From Diphasiastrum complanatum (taxonomy: Eukaryota > Streptophyta > Lycopodiopsida > Lycopodiales > Lycopodiaceae), in assembly GCA_029204225.1 (NCBI GenBank), contig CM055093.1:23725912-23789911 (forward strand): a stretch of 64,000 nt of DNA, in the 5' to 3' direction. The translations under genes and the position numbers were made by a program. Shown here one piece after another: positions 14,576-25,971 of the stretch; position 1 is the first letter of the stretch; each line of letters opens with the position of its first letter. The notes below the pieces were generated by a model. The model saw only the letters and a list, made by a program, of their open reading frames with translations, was not told where the DNA came from and did not search any database.

Positions 14576-15411
14576 TGTGAAAATGTCAAAATCATGCTTG
14601 ATCTAGGTCAAAATCATGTACATATTATGTTTACACATGTTTGGAGCCTGTTCCCATGTGTAAATTAAATGCATTTATCATTTAGATGAGTCATATAGGT
14701 TGTACATACCATTTCATTTGAGATCTAGTGGCTAAAATGGCCAAAATCTACTTTTCTAGCTATATGCCACTTGGCATAATTTTATTGGTAGGAAAATCTA
14801 TTTCACATGGATAGGAGTGATCTCACATGTGCCAAGGACTGCTCACATGTGTCAAAACATCAGTAGTAGGTGAGATCCAACTTGTAGTAGATATTTGTGC
14901 AAGTCCCTATAAATTAGAAAAATTGTCTAAAATCAAGGGAGGTGGCTACAATTAGAAAACTTTGTCCATGTGCCATATTGATGACTATTGGTGGATCCTT
15001 TGATGAGTAGGAACTCTCACACGTGCCAAATCAGCTGAGTAAGCATCAACTCTTGTGTATATATAGTGGCTCATTTGGCCATAATTGACATGGAAGCTAA
15101 ATCTTGGTTTTGGAGCAATTCTAGTGTTTTCTCTCTATTTGTCTTGTGTTTTTATGCATTGATTGGGTTCTAAGCTTAGTATACTTTATTCTCAGCCTAC
15201 TGTCCGTAATCTGACAGGTTTTCACACGTGTGAAACCAGCAAGTACAAGTTTTGATCAATAATGATTGTTCTTGTTAGATTTATTCATCTAGATTTGACC
15301 TAAATGGTATCTAATCTTGTGTAGATTGATAGGTTGATCTAATCTAACATCCAATCACACTTGTGGATCTGATTCAGATCTATTCTTGGTCCATTTTGCT
15401 GTACTTTGACA
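14576..15411 (+). repeat. Element B 5' LTR
   Basis: It starts TGTGAAAATG and ends TTTGACA directly before the primer site. It contains a TATA box (TGTATATATAG, 15056-15066) and a perfect TTTCACACGTGTGAAA palindrome at 15220-15235. It belongs to the same family as the solo LTR at 2530-3361. Confidence 0.85.
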
Positions 15412-15424
15412 TGGTATAAGAGCC
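15412..15424 (+). promoter_or_regulatory. Element B primer-binding site
   Basis: TGGTATAAGAGCC abuts the LTR end. It is one base off the usual initiator-tRNA-Met complement (A for C at position 7). Confidence 0.8.
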
Positions 15425-15705
15425 AAGTACAAATGCATTTAAGACATTGATCTAAAACTATTCCCAAATTGGCAAGTTTTTGAAAACAGGCTAATATTGA
15501 GGTAGCGAGTTGGAATGGATAGCTAGAACCAGAATATTTGTACCAAATCTTGTTGTGGGCTGCAGGTGTACCTTCCACACGTGTGGGGCCATACAGAACC
15601 TGTTTTGAGTAGTAATTTTCATTTTGGTGCAATTTGAGCTTCATACACCCAATTTGAGTCAATTTAGTGCATGTTTCAAGCTTTCACTTGCATTGTTTCT
15701 ATCTT

Positions 15706-16380
15706 ATTCAGATTGTCCTCAATGGTCTAGGGAGTGACTTTACAAATTTGTTCCAAAGCTTTGAAATCCAAGACACTTTGCCTACTATAGAAAAGTTACG
15801 CAGTGTATTAGTGGCTAAAGAGTGTAGGATGACGCATACCAATGCAAGAATGAATGCTATTTCTCTGCAAGATGGTGATGAGAAAGCTAATTTCTCATTC
15901 AAAGGCAAGAAGAAGACCAATGTCAAGAAGAAGAACTTCAAGGAGACCAAGGAGGAGGATGAGGCTTCAAGCTCAAAGGGCAAGATCAAAGACAAGTCCA
16001 AGTACAAATGTTTTTTCTGTGGAAAGAAAGGACATTTTGCATCAGAATGTCTCAAGAAGAAGAAGGCACAAGAGAGCAAACAAAGCAACATTGCACATCA
16101 GGAGGAGGAGGAGGATGAAGAGTCATCCTTGATGGTTTCCAACAAACCACCATCATCCAAGATCAACACCAATGATTCTTGGTGGATTGATAGTGGGGCT
16201 GGTTTTCACATGACATATCAAAAGGACATATTCTCCACTTTACTTTCTTACAATGATTTACATAGATCAATCTATACTGCAAGTAGCCAAGAATGTAAGA
16301 TAAGTGGAATAGGAACAATTCCCTTGTATGTGGGATCATCCAAAAGGATGAATCTTGATAATGTTTTTTTATGTTCCTAA
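15706..16380 (+). pseudogene. Element B gag C-terminal half and protease
   Basis: The frame begins with the LNGLGSDFTNL segment, which corresponds to the middle of copia Gag. It continues through a Lys/Glu-rich linker to a CCHC zinc knuckle (CFFCGKKGHFASEC) at about 16012-16053. The aspartic-protease active site follows (WWIDSGAGFHMT, about 16180-16215). The N-terminal part of Gag is missing: the sequence just before 15706 is pyrimidine-rich and ends TTATTCAG. The frame shifts near 16365 in a run of seven T's, where integrase continues in another frame. Confidence 0.8.
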
Positions 16381-17413
16381 GTTAACCAAGAGTTTGCTTA
16401 GTGTTGGCCAGTTAATGGATAATGGCCTAGATGTACAATTTAAGCATGGAGTTTGTTCCATTCTTAGAAATGATGAATGTATAGCCAAAGGCTTTAAGCA
16501 AGGTAGATTGTTTAAGCTTGATGCTAATGTTGCAGTGGAGAGTGTTATCTTGGCAAAGGTGGAGTTATCAAAGGTGGAACTGTGGCACAAAAGGTTGGGC
16601 CACCCCAACTACAAAGCCATGGAATCTATGGTAGCAAAGGAGCATGCAGTTGGACTCCCCAAGCATTTGTTAAAGTGTGGGAAGAGATGTGAAGCATGCA
16701 GCCTCTCAAAGGCTCACAAACTACCCTTCTCAAGATCTACATCAAGATCAAACTCTCCTCTTAAACTCATCCATTCGGATGTTCATAGTTTTTCACATGA
16801 GTCTAATGGTGGTGCCAAGTACTATGTAATCTTCATTGATGACTATTCTAGATTTTGTTGGATGTACCTCGCGTCTAGCAAATCAATGGTGTTTGATTCT
16901 TTTGTAAAGTTCAAGACTTTGGTAGAAAATCAACTTAGTACCAAGATTAAGGTATTAAGGAGTGATAATGGAGGTGAATATATCTCCAATAAGTTGATTG
17001 ACTTTTGTAGTTCTAAAGGCATAAAGAGGGAGTTATCATGTCCATACACTCCTCAAAAAAGGGGGGTGAGTGAGAGAAGAAATAGATCTCCTTGTGAGTG
17101 TGCTAAGGCCTTAAGACTAGATGCTTCTCTATCCAAACCATTTTGGGGTGAAGCAATAACTTGTGCTAACTATTTGTGCAATAGATTGCCAAACCAAGCC
17201 ATTGGAGGAATCACACCATTTGAAGCTCTATTTGGAGAGAAGCCCAATCTCAAGGATCTCAAAGTCTCAAAGTTTTTGGATCCACTTGCTATGTACACCA
17301 ATCCTTGGATAAGAGAAGGAAGGATGATGCAACATGCATCAAAGGCATCTTTGTGGGATATGGTGAGAATAGCAAAGGTTATAGAGTCTTCAATCCCATC
17401 ACTAGCAAGATGA
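16355..17413 (+). pseudogene. Element B integrase
   Basis: The zinc-binding HHCC part is present (LWHKRLGHPNYKAM ... CGKRCEACSLSK, about 16578-16710), followed by the catalytic core with IHSDVHS, LRSDNGGEY and the Glu in GVSERRN, the DD35E triad. The usual QQNGVAERKNRT segment has several substitutions. A frameshift near 17270 moves the C-terminal domain and linker into the next frame (17305-17847). Confidence 0.85.
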
Positions 17414-18352
17414 TAGTGAGTACGGATGTTATTCTTGATGAAGGACATGCTTGTGATTTGGATGATAATGCTACTAATCATCTTGATGCCAAGGATCATG
17501 CTAGGATGGAGGAGGAGCTTCCAAGTGAAGAAGAACTTGAGGATCCACCTCAAGATGCAAGAACCCCAAGAACTCCAAGAACTCCAAGAAGGTCTACAAG
17601 GGCAAGATCCGAGCCATTGAGGCTCACCTATGATGGTCAAGGTGATCAAAGGGAAGGCTCATCATCTTTCACATCTTACAACTTTCTTACTTCAATGTTA
17701 GATGAGCCAACATGCTATGAAGATGCTTGTAAGTCTAAAAGTTGGATGAATGCTATGCAAGTAGAGTATGATGCTCTTATTGAGAATCATACTTGGATCT
17801 TCCTCAATGGAAGAAACCTCTTGATTGCAAGTGGGTATTTAGATTGAAGTATAATCAAGATGGATAAATAAGCAAGCATAAAGCTAGGCTTGTTGCCAAA
17901 GGTTTTTTACAAACCAAAGGCATTGATTATGATGAGACTTTTGCCCCTGTGGCTAAGTTTGCTACTATCAGGTTGATCATTAGTCTTGCTACAACCTTCA
18001 ATTGGGAGCTATTCCAACTTGACTTCACAAATGCATTCCTCAATGGTTATTTGGAGGAAGAGATCTACATGAGGCAACTCGAGGGCTTCATCAAGGCAAA
18101 GCATGAAGGAAAGGTGTGTTTTTTGAAGAAGAGCCTTTATGGGCTCAAGCAAGCACCTAGAGCATGGTACTCTAGGCTAAACTCTTTTCTCCTTTCCATG
18201 AATTTTGTAATGAGTGCCTATGATCCATCATTATGTATAAGTTTTCATGATGGCATGATCATTATTCTTGTTTTGTATGTAGATGACATTATATTGACTG
18301 GTAATGATCTAGATGGATGTAAAAATTGCTTTAGCAAAAGAGTTTAAGATGG
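17305..18352 (+). pseudogene. Element B integrase-RT linker and reverse transcriptase
   Basis: The linker (RRSTRARSEPLRLTYDGQG) is followed by the RT start in one frame to 17847 and, after a frame change, by RT proper at 17949-18347. That part has FTNAFLNGYLEEEIYM, SLYGLKQAPRAWYS and the catalytic YVDD (about 18281-18292). Another frameshift occurs near 18318. Confidence 0.85.
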
Positions 18353-19268
18353 TAGATCTCGGCCTATTAAGCTTCATTTTTGGAATAGAGGTTATTAGAG
18401 GATGTGATTTTAGCTTCATTTGTCAATCTCAATATGCTACATCCATCATAGATAGATTTGGAATGAGGAATTGTAAAGGCATTGAGACACCAATGGAGCA
18501 ACATGTAAAAGCATCTATTGGTTGTGATGAAGCATCCTTCGAGGACATCACATTGGCTCCTTGATCTATTTAACTATAACTAGACCTGATCTTAGTTATA
18601 GTGTTGGAAATTTAAGCCAATTCATGCAAAGTCCTTTAGTTTCACATTGGAAGATGGCCAAAAGAGTTTTTAGATACATTTCATCCACTAAGAATTTTGG
18701 CATTTTGTATAGAGGAACTAATCTTGGCTTAAGAGCCTATAGTGACTCAGATTTTGCAGGTGACAAAGTGGATAGAAGATCAACAAGTGCCTTTGCCATC
18801 TTTCTATGTGATGGATTAGTATCATGGCTTACTAAAAAGCAAGATACCATCTCCCTATCTTCCACAGAATCCGAATACAAGGCCTTGACATCAACATGCA
18901 AGGAGGTCTTGTGGCTCAAAAGGCTATTGGTGGAGCTTCATGTCATGGAGGAGGAGATCCCTATCATCTATTGTGACAACCAATCAGCCCAATCACTTGC
19001 AACTAATCCTACATTCCATGCAAGGAGCAAACACATTGAAATTGCTCATCATTTCATGAGGGAAAAAGTGCAAGCTAAAGAGATCAAGCTCCAACACGTG
19101 CCATCATCAAGTTGCTTGGTTGATTTGTTTACTAAATCTTTACCTAAAGATTCATTTGTCAAGCCTAGATCTTCAATTGGAGTTATTGATAAAATCATTG
19201 TGATCGCCAAGGCTAGATTTGAGGAGGAGTGTGAAAAATTGCCTACATTGACAAATCTAGCCATGTAG
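18313..19268 (+). pseudogene. Element B RT C-terminus and RNase H
   Basis: The segment to 18564 ends at SFEDITLAP, where a small deletion removes the usual LYRSLIG stretch. RNase H then runs in another frame from 18561, with YSDSDFAGDKVDRRSTSA, SLSSTESEYKAL and HARSKHIEIAHHF. The final codons overlap the 3' LTR start at 19230. Confidence 0.85.
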
Positions 19269-19921
19269 AATATTGTACATTTTGTCAATATTATTTGTTG
19301 GCTACTTGAATGGCCAAAGTGCCACTTGTACATTCACACCTAGAGTAGGTTACCACAAGTCAAGAGGAGTGGTTGTGTCCATTTGGTAGTGATTCCTACT
19401 TTGTAGGATCTAGACCATGATTTATGATGAGATTTGTACCTACCATGCACCTACCAAGCATGACTCTTGGATCTAGGCTAGGGTTTTCACATTAGGGCAA
19501 GAAAGTGGAGTCTACTTCCTTGTTACATGCTGGATTTTCACCTAACTTAGCAAAGGAAGTGTGTTTTACTATGTATTCCCATTCTCCATAGTGAGAAGAT
19601 AGAAACTTTTTGGAGCCTCAAGGAGAAACTCGTGTTTCCTCTCATCGTATGGTGATTGCTCTTGATTTCCAATGAAATCCAGCTTTGGCACATTGTAAAC
19701 ACTGTCTACAGGCCGTACTACAGCCTTATTTCCACACGTCTGGAGTTGGATTACACTTTTTGATCAATGCTTTGATTGTCTCTACTTGTTTTCTATCAAG
19801 CTGCTAAACTAGATTTTGTTTTCTGATGACTAGTTTCTGATAGATTGTTTAACAAGCATACAATCAACCTTGTGGATCATTCAAAGATCCATTTATGGTC
19901 CTTAGTACTGTACTTTTCACA
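19230..19921 (+). repeat. Element B 3' LTR
   Basis: It is preceded by the polypurine tract GAGGAGGAG, starts TGTGAAAAATTG and ends CTTTTCACA. It has a partly decayed CACACGT palindrome (about 19733) and shares about 60 terminal bases with the 5' LTR, but its body is different and it lacks the 5' LTR's TATATATAG box. Confidence 0.75.
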
Positions 19922-20315
19922 ATAAACAAACTTACAATTGGAAAATGGATTGAACTTTTAGGCTGAAAGAACATTGGTGGTGACTAGAATCAATCAAAGT
20001 TTATACGAGGTCGTTTACTCAATATGCAAAATTTGAACTTCGTAAACAATGAAAACTCAACATATTGTTGCCTCTGTAAAAAAGAAACTACCATGTGCTG
20101 CATGTAATTAGCCCATGAGCTTACTAATTAATAGTAAATATAGCCATGGAGCTAAATTAGACTAGAATTAGTCATTAGGTTTGTTAATAAAGAGGCTTGA
20201 ACAACCTCGCTATATTTGTGAATAACGGACTTGTAATAATAGTTGTAAGGCCCAAATTAGCCAAATAAGGTCCCAAACTTATAGTAGAGACACAAATGAC
20301 CGCTATAATTCAGCA
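19922..20315. other. Spacer between elements B and C1
   Basis: About 390 bp with no coding domain. The last ten bases (TAATTCAGCA) match the end of the C-family LTR, so the 5' LTR of C1 is reduced to this stub and replaced by unrelated sequence upstream. Confidence 0.6.
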
Positions 20316-20849
20316 TGGTATCATAGCCTACCTAAGTTTTACAAGCAAATCTAATCAAAAAGTTTGCAGATTTGATCAGATTTCTAGCTAGGAATTGTCT
20401 AGATTCTACTTTCTAGCTAGTTTGCAGTTTTCTGGTGATTTAGAGCTTCAAACCACTTTGAATGGTCCAGATCAGGTACTGTATGGAATTTCAGGTGCTG
20501 GCACGTGTGAAATCCGCCCATCTTCAGTTTGGTGGTTCTCTCTCACCTTAGATCCAAATTTCATGCATCGCCTACTAGAAAGCTAGAAATGTGTAGAATC
20601 TGATGCAATTTGAATCATGACAGTTGGATAAGCCAATCATAAGTTATAAGCTTTTGAAGAGTCGTAGGTAGGGCACCTAGACCTGTGGCAAATCGTGTGT
20701 ACATGTCTTTTATTGCTTGAATGATCACAAAAATCATCCAGAAGCTGAACAATCTCATCTATATGTGATTTAGACAAAATATATAGGTTCTAGGCAAATT
20801 GTTTCATACAAATAGATTGTATTTGAGTCAATTTGACATTTTTGGAGTA

Positions 20850-20865
20850 TTTCACACGTGTGAAA
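20850..20865. promoter_or_regulatory. Perfect TTTCACACGTGTGAAA palindrome in the C1 leader
   Basis: A 16-bp perfect palindrome centred on a CACGTG G-box core, in the untranslated leader downstream of the primer site. The C2 copy keeps the same palindrome at 30564-30579. Binding by a bHLH or bZIP factor is an inference from the core. Confidence 0.6.
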
Positions 20866-21067
20866 TTCAGAGAACCATAACTTTTTCATACTTCATCTTT
20901 TTTGATGATTCAAATCTTGTTTTAGAGAGATTGTCAAGCTAGTGAGATCTATCTCACAATTTTTTGCTTTGTCTTACATAGGATTTGGTTTTCTACCCTT
21001 GATTGGTTCCTATAGTGAGAAGATAAGCAATTCTTTCATCCATCTTTTTTTATTTCCATCATTCTTT

Positions 21068-23977
21068 ATGACTTCAATGGGTGTCTTTTTATTAGAAGCA
21101 AGTGAAAGATTGTCAACCTCCAATTACTCAATTTAGAAGGTTAGAATGGAATCTGTCTTAATACTACAAGATGTGATGGATATCATACTTGGCATTGAAG
21201 AAGAACCACAAATTCTTCAAGAAATTCCAAAGTACAAAAAGAGAGCTAGGATGGCTCTGCATTATATTAAGATGAATGTCTCAAATGACATCTTAAGAGA
21301 AATTGGTGCTTGTACTAATGCCAAAGATGCTTGGGATACTCTCAAGTCTATCTATGAGGCAAAGAATACTTCTAGACTTCTAACACTAAGAAACCAAATT
21401 TTTCAAAGTGTACAGAGAAGTGATGAATATGCTTCAGCTTATGTAATGAGAGTTAAAAACCTCCATAGAGAATTGTCATGCATAGGAGACTCCAACCAAA
21501 ATGAACTTGTTCAAGTCATACTTAATGGGTTCAAGGAGGAATATGAAAACCTTGTTCAGAGTTATGCCATTAAGGAGGAGCTACCAAGTTTGGAAACACT
21601 CCAAAGTGTGCTCATTTCTGAAGAATCAAGACAAGAGTATAAACTCTTGAAAATGGAGAGACTGTCTCTCAACATTGATGGTAAAGCTCTCTTTACCAAA
21701 GACAAGCACAAGACAAGAAGTAAGAATCAACACCAATCCTCTTCAAGCAAGAACAATCTTATTTCCAAGGAGAAAGGAGAAGAGGATGAGTCCTCTCAAG
21801 CTTCCACATCCAAGAAGAAGAAGAAAAACATTAAGTGTTTCTTTTGTGGCAAGAAGGGGCATTATGCCACCAATTGCTTCAAGAAGAAGAGTCAATTCAA
21901 GCAAGCCAACATTTCTAATGAAGAGAAGGAAGATGCTCATGCAAGTGATGGAGAAGGATCTCTTATGTTCTCGAGTTTTTCTTCATCACCTTTCAAGAAG
22001 GATGGTTCATGGTATATTGACAGTGAAGCTTCCTCACTTATGTGTAGCTCCAAGTATTCTTTTTCATCCATGTCACCTTATGAAGGAGCCAAGAAGTCCA
22101 TCTACACAGCAAATGATCATGAGTGTGCTATTGAAGGCATAGGGACCATTCCCTTAAAGCTTTCATCATCAAAAGTTCTTTCTCTATCTAAAGTACTTTT
22201 TGTTCCTAAGTTAACGAAAAATCTTATTAGTGTTGGGCAATTGTTTGATAGTGGACTAGATGTGAATTTCAATGTTGATACATGTACAATCAAGAAGCAT
22301 GATGAGATCCTGGTATTTGGGTCTAGATATGGTGGAATCTACAAGCTTGATCCCAAAGAGTATGCTAACTCTTGTGATGGTGCTTTTGCTTCTCATATAT
22401 CTTTGGAGGAACTTTGGCATAGAAGGTTGGGACATCCTAACTATAGTTCTATGGTGTCCATGGTCAAGAAAGCCAAAGCTATTGGCTTGCCTAATTTTAT
22501 CTCCAAGAATTTCAAGCCATGTGAGGCTTGTGCCATATCTAAGTCTCATAAGAAGCCTTTTTCAAAGTCATCTATCAAGACTACACATCCATTGGAGCTC
22601 ATACACTCGGATGTGCACTTCTCATCTTTAAAGAGCAAGGGTGGTGCTACTTGCTTTGTAACTTTCATTGATGAGTTCACTAGATTCACTTGGGTATATC
22701 TTCTAGCTTCAAAGTCTATGGTGTTTGACTATTTTCTAAAGTTCAAAGCTCTAGTTGAAAAGCAATTTTCATACAAAATCAAGATTCTTAGAAGTGACGG
22801 AGGTGGTGAGTACACTTCCAATAAATTTCATGATTATTGTGAGCTTGAAGGCATTAAAGGGGAGTTTTCTTGTGCATATACACCATCTCAAAATGGGGTG
22901 GCCGAAAGAAAGAATAGAACACTGAGTGAATGTGCCAAAACCATTAGGATTGAGGCATCCTTGCCAAAAGTCTTTGGGGGTGAGGCCATCAATTGTTCAA
23001 ACTATCTTTGCGATCGACTCCCTCATGTTGCACTTGGAGGAAGGTCACCATATGAAGGACTTTATTTGAAGAAACCTAAGGTTGATCACCTTAGAGTTTT
23101 TGGATGCATATGCTTTGTCCATATTCCCTTGGAAATGAGAAAGAAGGATGATCCTTGTGCAAGCAAAGGAGTAATGGTTGGATATTCATCCAACAAGAAA
23201 GCCTATCGAATCTACATGCTCTCTACTTCTAAAGTAATTGATAGTAGAGATGTAGTTTTTCATGAAGAAAAAAAGTCCAATCTTGGAGGGGCCGAGATCA
23301 AGCAACCTCAAAATCTATCAAGTTTTGTTATTGAAGACAATCAACATATGGAGGAGTCGAGATTTGAAGATGGAAGTCCTCGGATTTTCACTCCTAGAAG
23401 ATCCATGAGGGAGAGATCCGAGCCTAAGATGCTCACTTATGATGACAAAGAAAAACAAGTGGATCTTGATTCCACTTATGCTTATTTTGTTTCTCACGAG
23501 GAGCCCAAAGATGTCCAGGAAGCCCTCAATACCAAGGAGTGGTATGAGGCCATGAAGATTGAATATGATGCCTTGATCACCAACCACACATGGGAGCTAG
23601 TGGATCCACCACCTAACATGCATGTCATTGGATGCAAGTGGGTGTTCAAGATCAAGTACAATCATGATGGCTCCATCAACAAGTACAAGGCGAGATTATG
23701 TGCTAAAGGCTTTGCACAAATATATGGCCTTGACTATGAAGAAACCTTTGCTCTTGTAGCAAAGATGGTGACAATAAGAATCATAATCTCTCTTGCCTTA
23801 TTTTTTAAGTGGAAACTGTTTCAACTTGATGTCTCCAACGTTTTTTTGAATGGCTATCTTGAGGAGGAGATATACATGGAACAACCTCAAGGATTTATCA
23901 AGGATAAATCTAAGGTGTGTTTGCTATTTAGAAGTCTTTATGGCTTGAAGCAAGCACCTAGATCATGGTATTCATGA
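21068..23977 (+). pseudogene. C1 gag-protease-integrase-RT (first part)
   Basis: The likely original start is ATG 21068 (MTSMGVFLLEASERLS). TAG at 21134 replaces the usual Trp of the NYSTWKVRMES motif, so the open frame begins at 21146 and runs 943 codons. It includes the CCHC knuckle CFFCGKKGHYATNC, a protease site altered to DSEA (usually DSGA), the integrase HHCC and DD35E motifs (IHSDVH, LRSDGGGEY, GVAERKN) and RT as far as LYGLKQAPRSWYS. A TGA at 23975 ends it in mid-RT. In C2 the corresponding codon is sense. Confidence 0.9.
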
Positions 23978-24030
23978 CTCAACAACTTTCTACTTTCATT
24001 AGGATTTGTGCTTAGTGACTATGATCCTTC

Positions 24031-25107
24031 ATGTACTTAAAATTTGATGGTAGTAATATTGTCATTCTTCTAATCTATGTAGATGACATTATTCTTAGTG
24101 GAAGTTGTTTGATGCTAGTTCAAGAAACCAAAGATGCATTAGAAAAAGAATTTAAAATGCAAGATCTAGGAGAGATCCATTACATTTTGGGCCTTGAGAT
24201 TGATTTTCATGAAGAGTATGCTTTTATTTGTCAATCTAGATATCTCTTTTCTATGTTGAGAAAATTCAATATGCAAAATTGTAAAGGCATAGATACTCCC
24301 ATGGAGCAACATGTAAAAGATCCTATTAAAGGTGATGAAAGATCCTTTGAGGACATCACACTTTATAGGTGTCTTATAGGCTCTTTAATTTGGCTTACTA
24401 TCACTAGACCCAATTTGGGCTATTGTGTGCACAAATTAAGTCAATTTATGCAAGATCCCAAGATCCAACATTGGAAGATGGACAAGAGAGTTCTAAGATA
24501 TGTATCTTCTACTCAAGATTATGGTTTGTTGTACAAGAATGAAGATCTAACCATTGTTGGCTATTCGGATTCCGATTTTGCAAGTGATAAAATGGATCGA
24601 AAGTCCATTAATGCATATACTATCTTTCTTGGAGGCAATCTTGTGTCTTGGCTTTCAAAGACGCAAGATACCATATCTCTATCATCTTGTGAGGCCGAGT
24701 ACAAAGCACTCACTACAACAACTAAAGAGGTGCTTTGGATCAAGAGGTTAATCATGGAGCTAAAGTGCATCAAAGAGGATGATCTTCCCTTGATCAAATG
24801 TGACAACATATCGGCACAAGATCTTGCAAACAGTCCTATTTTTCATGCAAGAAGCAAGCATATAAAAGTGGCACATCATTTTGTAAGGGAAAAGCTCATT
24901 GGAGGTGAAATCAACTTGGAACACGTCGACACATCTTCATGTATTGCTGATCTTCTCACAAAGCCACTTTGCAAAAGTGCCTTCTCAAAGGATAGGTCTA
25001 ATCTTGGTCTTATCTCAAGTCAATGCTTGATCCACATTAGATACATTTTTAGGAGGAGTGTCAAAATATTGAAAAATCTATCTAATGTTGTGAGTAGGGG
25101 GTCCTAA
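24031..25107 (+). pseudogene. C1 RT C-terminus and RNase H
   Basis: Frameshifted from the upstream frame by a one-base deletion near 24030 relative to C2. It contains the RT catalytic LLIYVDDIILSG, the ITRPNLGYCVHKLSQ segment, and RNase H with GYSDSDFASDKMDRKS, LSSCEAEYKAL and HARSKHIKVAHHF. The frame ends inside the LTR, because the annotated stop lies beyond 25059. Confidence 0.9.
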
Positions 25108-25670
25108 AAATGCCAAAGATGAATTGAGCTCTTTTGACTTAGTAAAGACCCATCTTAGAATAAAATATGCAAGGTAGGTAGAAGTAGAAACTCGAGCTAC
25201 TATAGGAATTTCCATTTGTACTTTACATGCCACATTTAATGCATGAAAAGACTAGGTGGCACAATTAGACATAGTGAGGTGGCTTGAATAAGTCTAGATA
25301 GCTTGAGAGGTGGATTCACAACTCCAATTCAACTCAAAGTAGGAGAAGAGTCCATGGATCTATATATATGTGATGTACTCTCATTGAGAAAATGATGAAA
25401 TTTGTGTGTAATGCAAATTTGGAGACAAGCTCTTTGTCCCCTCTCTCTACACAAGTTTTGTACTTCCTACTTTCTCTCTCTAGCCAAGTTGAGACATTTA
25501 TGATGCTTAGTCTTATGTTTTGCTGACAGATCTTGCTTGTAACACAATAATATTTCTTGTATGATCAGCTTTCCTATTGTCAACCAATGCTAGTCTGGTC
25601 TTTATGGTATTATTGGGCTTAGGAGATCAAAAGTACATGTGTAGGGTGTCCCACACTTGTGAATTCAGCA
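25059..25670 (+). repeat. C1 3' LTR (complete)
   Basis: 612 bp, starting TGTCAAAATATTG after AGGAGGAG and ending GAATTCAGCA. A TATATATATG box lies at 25361-25370. It is immediately followed, with no spacer, by an inverted truncated LTR of C2. Confidence 0.9.
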
Positions 25671-25953
25671 ACTTTGAGTTGAATTGGAGTTGTGAATCCA
25701 CCTCTCCAGATATCTAGACTTACTCAAGCCACCTTACTATGTCTAATTGTGCCACCTAGTCTTTTCATGCATTAAATGTGGCATGTAAAGTACAAATGGC
25801 AATTCCTATGGTAGCTCGAGTTTCTACTTCTACCTACCTTGAATATTTTATTCTAAGATGGGTCTTTTACTAAGCCAAAAGAGCTTAATTCATCTTTGGC
25901 ATTTTTAGGACCCCTACTCACAACATTGAATAGATTTTTCCAATATTTTGACA
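25671..25953 (-). repeat. C2 3' LTR, truncated
   Basis: Contains the first 283 bp of the LTR (TGTCAAAATATTGG... to ...ACTCAAAGT). The remaining 330 bp or so are missing exactly at the contact with the C1 LTR end at 25670/25671. Polypurine tract AGGAGGAG is at 25961-25954 (minus). Confidence 0.85.
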
Positions 25954-25971
25954 CTCCTCCTAAAAATGTAT

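Larger units (their letters stand above)
14576..19921 (+). mobile_element. Element B: degenerate Ty1/copia retrotransposon with mismatched LTRs
   Basis: The order is 5' LTR (14576-15411), primer site (15412), partial gag, protease, integrase, RT, RNase H, 3' LTR (19230-19921). Most of the N-terminal half of gag is absent: homology to other Gags begins abruptly at about 15706. The coding region is split over at least five frames. The two LTRs (836 and 692 bp) share only their termini and general layout, and the 5-bp flanks differ (ATGGG versus ATAAA). This suggests a recombinant or composite structure and not a simple insertion. Confidence 0.8.
20316..25670 (+). mobile_element. Element C1: Ty1/copia retrotransposon lacking its 5' LTR
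   Basis: Primer site TGGTATCATAGCC (20316-20328), a 740-bp leader, gag-pol in two frames, polypurine tract TTTTTAGGAGGAG and a complete 3' LTR (25059-25670). It forms a tail-to-tail inverted repeat with C2 (25671-31722). Lesions are a TAG at the conserved Trp of the gag N-terminus, a TGA at 23975 and a one-base deletion near 24030. Confidence 0.9.

Noticed and set aside
21675-22142. Arg-rich ORF of 155 codons inside C1, and a similar one at 29297-29764
   Set aside because: Out-of-frame shadow of the Gag zinc-knuckle and linker region, which has its own clear frame.
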